Assembly (NCBI RefSeq): GCF_002285265.1
Contig: NZ_NSJB01000004.1
Span: forward strand, 1-64,000
Direction of reading: 5' to 3'
Length of the DNA: 64,000 bases
Source of the DNA: Vandammella animalimorsus
Lineage (GTDB): Bacteria > Pseudomonadota > Gammaproteobacteria > Burkholderiales > Burkholderiaceae_C
Positions 36,581 to 46,200 of the stretch are shown here, piece after piece; the stretch's first letter is position 1; each line of letters begins with the position of its first letter. Both the position numbers and the translations under genes were made by a program. The notes beneath the pieces were generated by a model. The model did not search any database. It was given only the letters and a program-made list of their open reading frames with translations, and was not told the origin of the DNA.

Positions 36581-38812
36581 ATGCCTGCCCGCCGCTTTGC
36601 GCCTTGCCCCTTGGCCGTGTGCCTGGCCTTTTCGTTTGCCCTGCCCGCCAGTGCGCAGCAGCCTGCGGCCCCGGAGGAGAAGGAAACGCCCAGCCTGCCG
36701 CCGGTCACGGTGACGGCGCGGGGCGTCCAGGAGCAGGCGCAGGATGCGCCGCTGTCGCTGGCGCTGATCGACGGCCTGAGCGCCGAGCGGCGCGCTTTTG
36801 TCTCGGTGGAAGACAGCCTGCACAGCGTGCCGGGGGTGGAGATCCACAGCGGCGGCTCGGGCAATACCTACCTGTGGATTCGCGGCACTGGCTCGCTGTC
36901 GCACACCTCGCTGGACGACACCTCGGTGGGCATTCGCATCGATGGCGCTTCGCAGGGCCTGGTGGGGCTGGATCGCAACCTGTACGACCTGCGCCAGATC
37001 GAGGTGGCCAAGGGGCCGCAGGGCACGCTGCACGGCCACCAGGCCGATGCCGGGGCCGTGCACATCCAGACCAACGACCCGGCGCCGCTGTTCGATGCGC
37101 AGGCCGGGGCCGGCGTGGGCAGCGACCGCTTGCGCCGCACCGAGGCCATGCTGAACGCGCCGCTGGGTGAGCGGCTGTTTTTGCGCCTCTCGGGCATGGC
37201 CCAGTGGCAGGACGACTACATCCACAACCGCCGCAGCGGCCAGCCGCTCAACACCCTGATAAACCAGGGCCTGCGCGCCAAGCTGCTGTGGCAGCGCGAT
37301 GCGCGCACCGACGTGATGCTCACCGCCTACCGCGACCGGCGCCTGAACGATGTGCCGCTGGTGATCTTCCCGCCGCATGGCGGCAGGCCCGTGTTCGATG
37401 CCGGCAGCATGCCGCAGACCTCGCTGCGGCAGACCAGCGGCGTCCATCTGGATATCCGCCGCCGCTGGGCGGGGGCGCAGCTGCATGCGCTCACCGCCTG
37501 GTCGCAGCATCGCGGGCGGGTGCAGCGTTCCTACGTGCCGCTGGACAACCTGCCCTATCTGTTCGAGCGCCTGCGCGTGCCGGCGCCGATGCAGCCGATG
37601 CTCGGCGCGTTCTACGACAACCCGGCCAACAACCTGCAACGCATCGATGACGACATCCGCATGCTGGAGCAGGATGTGCGCCTGAGCTCGCTACCCGGCA
37701 GCGCCGTGCAATGGGTGGCCGGGGCCTATTTGCAGCGCCGCAACCGGGGCTTTGGCTACGACGCGCGGCGCGGCCTGCTGCCGCTGCCCGCGCCGATGCC
37801 GCCACTGAATGCCGATGTCTACAACGCCGATTTGCAGCGCGATTACCGCATCCGCACCCAGGCGCTGTATGGCGAATTGACCTATCCGCTGACGCCGCGG
37901 CTCAAAACCATCAGCGGCCTGCGCCTGTCGCACGAGCGCATGGACTACCGCGCCCACTGGCAACCCAATCCGGCCAGCCCCTTGGCGGCAGGGGGCGACA
38001 AGGTGCAGCAGCGGCGCTTGCGCGAAACCACCGTGACCGGGCGCCTGGGGCTGGCGCTTCGCCTGACAGCGCAGTGGCACGCTTATGCGCTGTACTCGCG
38101 CGGCCACAAGCCCGGCGGTTTTGGCGACTACGCCACCAACATCGCCTACGGCCAGCCGGACAACCCCTACCGCGCCGGGCGCATCGACGCGCTGGAGCTG
38201 GGCCTCAAGGGCGGCGCGGCCGATGGCCGCTGGGGCATGAGCGCCGCGCTGTTTCGCAATGCCGTGCGCGACGACAAGATCAGCGTTGCCCTTTATCCCA
38301 GCTTCATCACCGAGCCGTTCAACGTCGATACCCGTTCGCAGGGGCTGGAGCTGAGCGGCTTTGCCCGGCTGGGCGCGCGCTGGCGGGCCAATGCCGCAGC
38401 CAGCTTCATCGATGCCGAGGTCACGGCCGTGCCCGCGGTGCGGCAGAACCAGACCCGCACCGGCAACCGCGTGCCGCAGGTGCCGCGCGCCAGCGCCGCG
38501 CTGGGGCTGGAATACCGCCAGCCGCTGGCCCTGCCCGCCCTCGGCCAGGGGCAGTTCTTTGCCCGCGCCGACCTGCGCCACGTTGGCCGCCGCGCCGCCG
38601 GGCCGGACAACCGGCTGATGCTGGGCGGGCACACCCTGGCCGATGCCGCCATCGGCTGGAGCGGCCGCCATCTGGAATGGACGCTGTGGGGCAAGAACCT
38701 GGGCAACCGCCACTGGATGCGCTACGCCATGATGCCCGAGGGTTACACCGAGCCGCTGGGCCGCCCCGCGCCGGGCCGCGCGCTGGGGCTGAATGTGCGC
38801 TACAGCTTCTGA
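36581..38812 (+). CDS. TonB-dependent outer-membrane siderophore receptor
   Basis: A 743-residue gated beta barrel. A signal peptide (ALPASAQQ) is followed by the TonB-box-like LPPVTVTARG. The plug domain (about 50-190) has SVPGVEIHSGGSGNTYLWIRG and LRQIEVAKGPQGTLHGHQADAGAVHIQT. The barrel ends in ALGLNVRYSF with the terminal aromatic typical of outer-membrane proteins. Which siderophore it binds is unknown. AAGGAG lies nine bases before the ATG, immediately after the repeat element. It starts the operon with the MFS and reductase genes. Confidence 0.93.
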   Translation: MPARRFAPCPLAVCLAFSFALPASAQQPAAPEEKETPSLPPVTVTARGVQEQAQDAPLSLALIDGLSAERRAFVSVEDSLHSVPGVEIHSGGSGNTYLWIRGTGSLSHTSLDDTSVGIRIDGASQGLVGLDRNLYDLRQIEVAKGPQGTLHGHQADAGAVHIQTNDPAPLFDAQAGAGVGSDRLRRTEAMLNAPLGERLFLRLSGMAQWQDDYIHNRRSGQPLNTLINQGLRAKLLWQRDARTDVMLTAYRDRRLNDVPLVIFPPHGGRPVFDAGSMPQTSLRQTSGVHLDIRRRWAGAQLHALTAWSQHRGRVQRSYVPLDNLPYLFERLRVPAPMQPMLGAFYDNPANNLQRIDDDIRMLEQDVRLSSLPGSAVQWVAGAYLQRRNRGFGYDARRGLLPLPAPMPPLNADVYNADLQRDYRIRTQALYGELTYPLTPRLKTISGLRLSHERMDYRAHWQPNPASPLAAGGDKVQQRRLRETTVTGRLGLALRLTAQWHAYALYSRGHKPGGFGDYATNIAYGQPDNPYRAGRIDALELGLKGGAADGRWGMSAALFRNAVRDDKISVALYPSFITEPFNVDTRSQGLELSGFARLGARWRANAAASFIDAEVTAVPAVRQNQTRTGNRVPQVPRASAALGLEYRQPLALPALGQGQFFARADLRHVGRRAAGPDNRLMLGGHTLADAAIGWSGRHLEWTLWGKNLGNRHWMRYAMMPEGYTEPLGRPAPGRALGLNVRYSF

Positions 38813-38831
38813 CGACCCCGGAAGCTCGGCA

Positions 38832-40139
38832 ATGACCCTGAGGGCTTCGGACGCGCCGCCCGCCGCGCGCAGCGCCTGGCTGCTGTTTGCCACGCTGTAT
38901 GCCAGCCAGTACCTGGGCATCGGCTTCATCGGCCTGGCGCTGGCGGCGGTGCTGCGCGAGCAGGGCGCCTCGCTGGCGCAACTGGGCCTGCTCAACCTGC
39001 TGCTGCTGCCCATGTCGCTCAAGTTTCTCTGGGCGCCGCTGGTGGATCGGCATGGCCGCCGCAGCCACGGCACGGGGCGCTGGCCGGGGCGCGGCCACTA
39101 CCGCAACTGGCTGCTGCCAATGCAGGCGCTGATGGCGCTGATGCTGGCGCTGGCGGCCTTCATGCCCCCGCAAGGCGGCTTGCAGGCGCTGCTGCTGGCG
39201 GCGCTGCTCGTGTATGCCGTGGCCACCGCCACGCAGGATCTGGCGCTCGATGGCATGGCCACGCTCACCTTCGCGCCTGCGCAGCGCCCGCTGATCAACA
39301 GCATCCAGGTCGGCGCCGGCATGCTGGGCAATATCGTCGGCGGCGCGCTGGTGCTGTGGCTGTACCCGTATATCGGCTGGCGCGGCTGCCTGTGGCTGCT
39401 GGCGGCGCTGGTGGTGTTTCCCTGGCTGCTGCTCTGGGCCTGGCGCGAGCCGCAGCCGCCCACCGACACCGTCAATGCCCAGGCTGGGCGCAGCCCGTGG
39501 CGGCAACTGCTCACCTTCTGGCAGGGGCAGCTGCCCTGGCTGGCGCTGGTGGCGCTTGGCGCCACGGCGTTTGCCGCCCTGGCGATGCTGACCCCGGCGC
39601 TGGTCGATGCGGGCTGGGAGCTGCCCCAAATCGGCAGCGCCATCCGCCTTTTCGGCGCGGTCGTGGGCCTGCTGGCGGCGCTGCTGGCCGCGTGGTGGCT
39701 GCGCCGCCTGGGCCGTGCGCAGGCCATCGCGCTGTCGGCACTGTTGCAGGCGCTGGCCTTGCTGGCGCTGCTGCCGGTACTGCTGGGGCGCAGCAGCCCG
39801 GCCTGGGTGCATGCCGCCATCGCCGCCTACTACCTGGCCTTCTCGCCGCTGTATGCCAGCCTGGGCACGGTGATGATGGACAAGGCGCGCGCCACTGGCG
39901 CGCCAGCCACCCTCTACACCCTGCAAAACGCCACCGCCATGCTGCTGGCCCTGCTGGGCAGCAGCGCCTGCCTGTGGCTGGCCCAGCGCATCGGCTATGC
40001 CGGCGCGCTGCTGCTGTGCATGGGCTGCCTGCTGCTGGCTGCCATGCTGGCATTGCGCTGGCCCGGCATCACCGCCACGGACGGCGCTTGCGGCCAGCCA
40101 GCCCCCGCCTGCCAACACGATTGCACCGCCTTGCCATGA
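38832..40139 (+). CDS. MFS transporter, RhtX/FptX/AmpG-like siderophore permease
   Basis: A 435-residue inner-membrane protein with about 12 transmembrane helices. Typical strings are YASQYLGIGFIGLALAAVLREQG, SLKFLWAPLVDRHGRR, ATQDLALDGMA and NSIQVGAGMLGNIVGGALVLW. The wording matches the RhtX/FptX permeases that bring ferric siderophores across the inner membrane, and also peptidoglycan-fragment permease AmpG. The position between a TonB receptor and a siderophore-interacting protein favours siderophore import. Nineteen bases after the receptor stop, four-base overlap with the next gene. Confidence 0.85.
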   Translation: MTLRASDAPPAARSAWLLFATLYASQYLGIGFIGLALAAVLREQGASLAQLGLLNLLLLPMSLKFLWAPLVDRHGRRSHGTGRWPGRGHYRNWLLPMQALMALMLALAAFMPPQGGLQALLLAALLVYAVATATQDLALDGMATLTFAPAQRPLINSIQVGAGMLGNIVGGALVLWLYPYIGWRGCLWLLAALVVFPWLLLWAWREPQPPTDTVNAQAGRSPWRQLLTFWQGQLPWLALVALGATAFAALAMLTPALVDAGWELPQIGSAIRLFGAVVGLLAALLAAWWLRRLGRAQAIALSALLQALALLALLPVLLGRSSPAWVHAAIAAYYLAFSPLYASLGTVMMDKARATGAPATLYTLQNATAMLLALLGSSACLWLAQRIGYAGALLLCMGCLLLAAMLALRWPGITATDGACGQPAPACQHDCTALP

Positions 40140-41341
40140 AGACTGCCTTCCAGACTGACACCCCCGCCTCGGCCCGTACCCCGCTGGCCGACCAGGATCA
40201 CAAACTCGACATCCTCGAACACATCAACGACGAACACCCCGAAGAAGTGCTGGCCATTGCCCAGGCCTACGGCGCTGCCGACGCCCGCAGCGCCCGGCTG
40301 GAAGACATTTTTCAGGAAGGCTGCCTGCTGGCCGTCACCTGCGCAGAGACGGCCAATGGCTCTTCGGCCAACGGTGCGACCGATAGTGCGGCGGCCCGCC
40401 CCCTGTTCGTGCCCTTTGCCCTCAAGGGCGATCTGGAAGAAAACGTGCTGTACCTGGCCTACGAAGCCCTGGCGCGGCAGGGCAAGCCGCTGTCTGGGCA
40501 GCACAAGCAGTTCTTCAGCGTGCTCGGCAGCGAGATGCTGACCCCGCACATGCTGCGCCTGCACCTGCAAAGCACCGTGCCCCTGCCCGAAGACGCGCCC
40601 GGCCATGCCTGGTTTTTCTCCCTCAAGACGCTGGAGCGCCTGCCCGCCAAACTCCCGGCGGCGCGCCAGCGCATGTCCCTGATCGGGCAATGGTTCAGCC
40701 GCCTGCTGCTGTGGTGGCTCAAGCGCGCGTCGCCTGCGCGGCGCGAGCAGGTGATGCTGTCCTTCACCAAGGACCAGCGCTACTACACCCTGCGCCGCGC
40801 CCGCAAAAGCAGCGCCGATGCGCCCTTTGCCGACCTGGCCGAGGTGGATGTCTTTTTGCACCGGAGCGCCGATGGCGCGCCCACCCCCGGCAGCCGCTGG
40901 GCCAGCGCCCTGCGCGCAGGCGACGTCATCTTCAGCCAGGCCCAGTACCACGAACACACCGAGCACCTGGCGCAGGGCCAGTGCGTATTGATTGGCGATG
41001 AAACCGCGCTGCCCACCGTGGCCGCATTGCTGGAAGACTGGCGCAACCCGCAGCCGCCGGTGGTCTTCTGCATCACCGCCGATGCGCTCGACCAGCCCTA
41101 TCTGGCCGATGCGTCATTGCCAGCGGGCGCGCGCCTGCACCGCATCAGCGCCAGCGGCGACGTGGCCGCCGCCGTGATCGCCGAGCTGGAACGCCTGCCC
41201 GCCATCGACGCCGTCTGGGGCGCGCTGGAAAACAACGACGCCAAGGCCATCCGCCAGCACCTGCGCCACGCCCGCGGCCTGGCCGGCAGCCGCAACCGCG
41301 TCAAAGGCTATTGGCGGCGCAGTGGCAATGCGACCGGGTAG
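40136..41341 (+). CDS. Siderophore-interacting protein (FAD-dependent ferric reductase) with N-terminal DUF2470-like domain
   Basis: A 401-residue cytosolic reductase that releases iron from ferric siderophores. Residues 20-125 resemble DUF2470 (HKLDILEHINDEHPEEVLAIAQAYG). The FAD-binding barrel follows with QRYYTLRRA, and the NAD(P)H/SIP domain has CVLIGDETALPTVAALLE, WGALENNDAKAIRQHLR and the closing GYWRRSG. Fusion of DUF2470 with SIP is known. The start ATGA overlaps the MFS stop, giving translational coupling. Confidence 0.92.
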   Translation: MKTAFQTDTPASARTPLADQDHKLDILEHINDEHPEEVLAIAQAYGAADARSARLEDIFQEGCLLAVTCAETANGSSANGATDSAAARPLFVPFALKGDLEENVLYLAYEALARQGKPLSGQHKQFFSVLGSEMLTPHMLRLHLQSTVPLPEDAPGHAWFFSLKTLERLPAKLPAARQRMSLIGQWFSRLLLWWLKRASPARREQVMLSFTKDQRYYTLRRARKSSADAPFADLAEVDVFLHRSADGAPTPGSRWASALRAGDVIFSQAQYHEHTEHLAQGQCVLIGDETALPTVAALLEDWRNPQPPVVFCITADALDQPYLADASLPAGARLHRISASGDVAAAVIAELERLPAIDAVWGALENNDAKAIRQHLRHARGLAGSRNRVKGYWRRSGNATG

Positions 41342-41387
41342 ACGGCGCTTCAACTCCCGTCGCGTCCAGCGCGCCAAGCAGAGCGCT

Positions 41388-43037
41388 CTATGTGACATTG
41401 GCATCCTGGCGTCGCTCGCGCCGGCGCAGCAGCTGCCAGGCGCCCAGCAGCAAGGCCAGCACCGCCGCCAGCATGGCGGCGCGAAACACCGGCGGCAGGC
41501 GCGCGTCCAGAGCCAAGCGCCACCACGGCATATGGCTGAGATCCTCGTGGCTGTAAGCGAAATAAATGATCCAGCCCAGCGCCGCGAACACCAGGCCCAG
41601 CGCCAGCAGCCAGCCCAGCTCCAGCCGCACGGCAAACAGCGAGGAATGGCTGCTGAACTGCTCCCTGGACACCAGCAGCAGCCCCAGCAGCACCGCCAGC
41701 ATGGCCATCTCGTACCAGGCAAAGCCATTGGGCAGCGACAGCCACAGCGCCAGGCCCGTGGCCAGCAGCGCCAGCCACCAGGCCGCATCCAGCCGCTCCA
41801 GCAGGGCCCGCGCCAGCACCAGCAGCAACAGGCCGCAGACGCTGCCCAGCAGCCGCGAGGCCTCGATCCAGAACTGCGGCACATGCCAGCGCTGCAGGGC
41901 CAGCGCCGCAGCCTGGTTGTCGGGCCTGGCGCCGGCGGCCAGCAGCACCGCCCCGGCGGCAAAGGCCAGCCCGCCCAGCACCAACGGCGCCGCCCAGGCG
42001 ATGTTGCGCGCGATCTGCATGCCCGTGACGTGCAGGCGCCGGCGCGCGCGGCCCGGCCGGCTGTTCAACCGCATCCACAGCGCATAGCCGGTCAGCAGCA
42101 GCGCCGCCGCCACCAGCGGCAGCAGGTAGTACACAACGCGGTACAGCACCAGCGCCGCCGCCAGCGCCGTGGCCGGCAGGCCCGAGGCCGACAGGCCGGT
42201 GAACATCACCGCCTCGAACACCCCCAGCCCGCCGGGCACGTGGCTGAGGATGCCGGCCGTCAGCGCCAGCATGTACACCATCAGAAAGGCCCACCAGCTC
42301 AGCGGGCTGGGCGGCAGCAAAAACCACAGCGCCAGGCCGGCCAGCACGGTATCGGTGGCCGTGATCAGCAGCTGCCGCAGCGCCAGGCCCAGCGAGGGCA
42401 GTTGCACTTGCCAAGGCCCCAGGCGCAAGGTTTGCCACCGCGCGCAGCACCACAGAAACACCAGCGCCGCGGCCAGCACCAGCGCTGCCAGCGCCACGAT
42501 GGCCGCCACCGGCAACTGCGTGTGCAGCGCCGCGCGCTGCGCGCCCACCAGCAGCGCCAGGGCCCCCAGCACGGTGATGCCGGCGCCGAAGGCCAGCGCG
42601 TTGAAGGCGATCAGCCGCGTGACTTGCAGCGCCGTCAGGCCCCACTGCGTGAACATGCGCATGCGCACGGCGCCGCCGGCCAGCACCCCCAGGCCCACGG
42701 TATTGCCCAGCGTGTAGGCCATGAAGGAGGTCACCAGCACGGCCGTGCGCGGCGGCGGCTGCGCTGGCGCCAGGTATTTCAGCGCCGAGAAGTCGTAACC
42801 GGTCATGACCAGGTAGCTGGCCGCGGCCGCCAGCGCCGCATAGCCCAGCGCCTGCGCGGGCGCCTGGCCCATCAGCTGCAGCACCTGCGCGGCATCGACC
42901 TCGGCCAGCGCATGGTGCAGGGCCCACACCACCAGCAGCGCCACCGCCGCCGTCAGCGCCAGCGACAGGCCACGGCGCAGCCGCGGGTGGTAGAGCACCC
43001 GCACGAACCCATCCAACAAAGAAGACGCCCAAGCCAT
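41388..43037 (-). CDS. MprF-type flippase-domain membrane protein without synthase domain
   Basis: A 549-residue protein with about 13-14 transmembrane helices. The first eight (to about 330) match the lysylphosphatidylglycerol synthase/UPF0104 membrane region, with NTVGLGVLAGGAVRMRM and GILSHVPGGLGVFEAVMF as key strings. The remaining helices resemble the second membrane block of MprF, after which the cytosolic aminoacyl-transferase domain should follow. Here the protein ends with RRRERRQDANVT. It may flip lipids or support a separate synthase. The start codon lacks a clear ribosome binding site. It converges with the reductase gene. Confidence 0.82.
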   Translation of the reverse strand: MAWASSLLDGFVRVLYHPRLRRGLSLALTAAVALLVVWALHHALAEVDAAQVLQLMGQAPAQALGYAALAAAASYLVMTGYDFSALKYLAPAQPPPRTAVLVTSFMAYTLGNTVGLGVLAGGAVRMRMFTQWGLTALQVTRLIAFNALAFGAGITVLGALALLVGAQRAALHTQLPVAAIVALAALVLAAALVFLWCCARWQTLRLGPWQVQLPSLGLALRQLLITATDTVLAGLALWFLLPPSPLSWWAFLMVYMLALTAGILSHVPGGLGVFEAVMFTGLSASGLPATALAAALVLYRVVYYLLPLVAAALLLTGYALWMRLNSRPGRARRRLHVTGMQIARNIAWAAPLVLGGLAFAAGAVLLAAGARPDNQAAALALQRWHVPQFWIEASRLLGSVCGLLLLVLARALLERLDAAWWLALLATGLALWLSLPNGFAWYEMAMLAVLLGLLLVSREQFSSHSSLFAVRLELGWLLALGLVFAALGWIIYFAYSHEDLSHMPWWRLALDARLPPVFRAAMLAAVLALLLGAWQLLRRRERRQDANVT

Positions 43038-43220
43038 GGAGATTCCCAACAATGCCGCTGGCTGCGGCCCGCCGCGCTGCGCGCCGCCAGCGGCGCATTA
43101 TTCCCACGGCCATGGCGGCGCGCCGGCTTGCGGCCCGTGGTTTTGCAAGGGGTTACAGAAAAATGCCTGGTCAGGCTGGCCGCTACACTGTGCGCCGCCA
43201 GCCCCTGCCCCTGCCTGCCC

Positions 43221-46200
43221 ATGCCTGCCATCTGGGTCATCCTCGTCTCGCTGCTGTATGCCGCCATGCTGTTTGCCGTGGCCTGGCTGGGCGATCGCCA
43301 TGCCAGCCTGACGCAGCGCGATGGCGTGCGCCCGGTGATCTACAGCCTGGCGCTGGCGGTGTACTGCTCCTCATGGACGTTCTATGGCGCCGTGGGCACG
43401 GCCGCGCGCCACGGCCTGGGCTATCTGCCCATTTATCTGGGGCCGATGCTGCTGTTCCTGCTGGGCTGGCGCATGCTGGAGCGCCTGGCGCTGGTGGCCG
43501 GTCAGCACAACACCGTCTCCATCGCCGATTTCATCGCCTCGCGCTTTGGCCGCGCGCCGCGCCTGGCGGCGCTGGTGGCGCTGATTGCGCTGATTGCCGC
43601 CGTGCCTTACCTGGCCTTGCAGTACCAGGCCGTGGTCACCAGCCTGGGCGTGCTCACCGGGCTGGATGCGCGCGGGCAGCGCTGGGGCGACCCGGCCCTG
43701 TACGTGGCGGCCATCATGGCCTTGTTTGCCATTTTGTTCGGCACCCGCCAGGTCGATGCCAGCGAGCATCGCCCAGGCCTGATGCTGGCCGTGGCGCTGG
43801 AGTCGGTCATCAAGCTGCTGGCTCTGCTGGCCGTGGGCGTGTTGGCGCTGCGCTGGCTGGGCGCGCAGCCGCACAGCGCCGGCCAGGCCATCGCCCAGCT
43901 GATCCAGCGCGGCCCGCCCACCGGCTTTGTCGCCCAGACGCTGCTGGCCTTTGCCGCCATGCTGTGCCTGCCGCGCCAGTTCCACGTGGCCGTGGTGGAG
44001 TGCGGCGACGTCGCCGACATCCGCCGCGCGCGCTGGCTGTTTGGCGGCTACCTGCTGCTCATCAGCCTGATGGTGCTGCCCATTGCCGCAGCCGGGCAGG
44101 CCCTGTTCCACGCGGCAGGCGCGGTCACGCCCGACAGCTTCGTGCTGGCCCTGCCGCTGTCGCTGGGCCACGAGGCGCTGGCGCTGGTGGCCTACATCGG
44201 CGGCTTTTCGGCCGCCACCGGCATGGTCATCGTGGTCAGCGTGGCGCTGTCGAACATGGTCAGCAACGATCTGGTCATGCCCTGGCTGCTGCGCCGCCAG
44301 CCGCAGCGCCTGGCCGCAGGCGCGGACACCGCCGCCCTGGTGCTGTGGGTGCGCCGCGCCGCCATCGTGCTGCTGGCGCTGCTGGCCTATGGCTACTCGC
44401 GCGGCATGGACGGGCGCATGCCGCTGGCCAGCCTGGGCCTGATGGCCTTTGCCGCCGTGGCCCAGTTTGCCCCGGCGCTGGTGGCCGGGCTGTACTGGCC
44501 GGGCGCCAGCCGCCGCGGTGTCGAGGCCGGGCTGCTGGCCGGCTTTGCGCTGTGGGGCTATACGCTGCTGCTGCCCAGCCTGGCCGAGAGCGGCTGGCTG
44601 GATACGGCCTGGATCGAGCACGGCCCCTGGGGCCAGCAATGGCTGCGCCCCCACCAGCTGCTGGGCAGCAGCGTCGGCCTGGTGCTGGGCAGCGCCGACT
44701 GGGACGCCATCACCCACGGCACCTTCTGGTCGCTGCTGGCCAATGCCGCCACGCTGGTGCTGGTGTCGCTGCGCTGGCGCCCCAGCCTGACCGAGCAGAT
44801 GCAGGCCCAGCCCTTTTTGGCGCCGCAGCACGCGCCGCGCCCTGGCGCAGGCCAGGCACAGCCGGCCGCCGATCAGCCCGGCGCGCCGCTGCAGGCCAGC
44901 CGGCTGCGCGTGCGCGATCTGCAGACCGTGGCCAGCCGCATCGTGGGCCAGCGCACCGCCGAGCGCGCCTTTGCCGAGCACGCGCGCCGCCATGCGCTGA
45001 CGCTCAGCCCCGAGCTGCGCGCCGATGCCCGCTGGCTGCGCCTGACCGAGCTGCTGCTGGCCGGTGCCGTGGGCGCAGCCTCGGCGCGGCTGCTGCTCAC
45101 GCGCGCGCTGCAGGGCTCGGGCATGGAGCTGGCAGCCATCGTCTCGGTGCTGGACGAGGCCGGCCAGGAGCTGCGCTTCAATCGCGACATCCTGCTGGCC
45201 ACGCTGGAGCACATCGACCCTGGCGTGAGCGTGGTCGATGCCGAAATGCGCCTGGTGGCCTGGAACCGGCGCTACCAGCAGCTGTTCAACTACCCGGCCG
45301 GGATGCTGTATGTCGGGCGCAGCGTGGCCGATTTGATCGCCCACAACCTGCGCCACGACCCCCTGGGCCTGGCGCGCGAGCCGGCGCAGCATCTGCCCAT
45401 CGAGGAGCAGGTGCAAAAGCGCATCGCCCTGATGCGCCAGGGGCGCGCCTACACCCTGGTGCGCGAGCTGCGCGACGGGCGCTTCATCGAAATGCGCGGC
45501 CACCCACTGCCCAACGGCGGCTACGTCACCAGCTACAGCGACATCAGCGCCTTCAAGCACGCCGAGCGCAAGCTGCGCGACGTCAACGAAACCCTGGAGC
45601 AGCGCGTGGCCCAGCGCAGCCGCGAGCTGGCCGCAGCGCACGAATCGCGCTCGCGCTACCTGACGGCCATCAGCCACGACGTGCTGCAGCCCATCCACGC
45701 CACAAGGCTGTTCGCCTCCGCGCTGCGCGAGGAGGCGCATCCGGCCCAGATGCGGCAACTGGCCGGGCAGATCGACGCTGCGCTGGGCGCTGCCGAAGAC
45801 CTGCTCGATGGCGTGCTGGACATCTCGCGCCTGGATGCGGGCGCGCTGCAGCCGGACATCCAGGCCATCGACCTGCACGCCCTGCTGGGCGCGCTGCAGC
45901 AGCAATACGCCCCGCTGGCGGCCAAGCGGCAGCTTCAATGGCGGCTGCGCATCAGCGCCCGCCACGGCGCACCGCTTTGGGTGCGCAGCGACGCGCGGCT
46001 GCTGCGCCGCGTGCTGCAGAACTTTGCCGCCAACGCGCTGCGCTACACCCAACATGGCGGCGTGCTGATGACGGCCCGCCCGCGCGGCAGCGCGCTGCTG
46101 CTGCAGGTGTGGGACACCGGCCCCGGCATCCCGCCAGCGCATCTGGCGCGCATCTACGATGAGTTTCACCGCTACCAGCAGGTCTTCGACTGGGACGGGC

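Noticed and set aside
41322-43220. Upstream extension of the SLC5 hybrid kinase frame by more than 600 codons
   Set aside because: The extension overlaps the flippase gene antisense and is Gln/Arg/His-rich shadow text. The first transmembrane helix of the kinase starts right after the Met at 43221.
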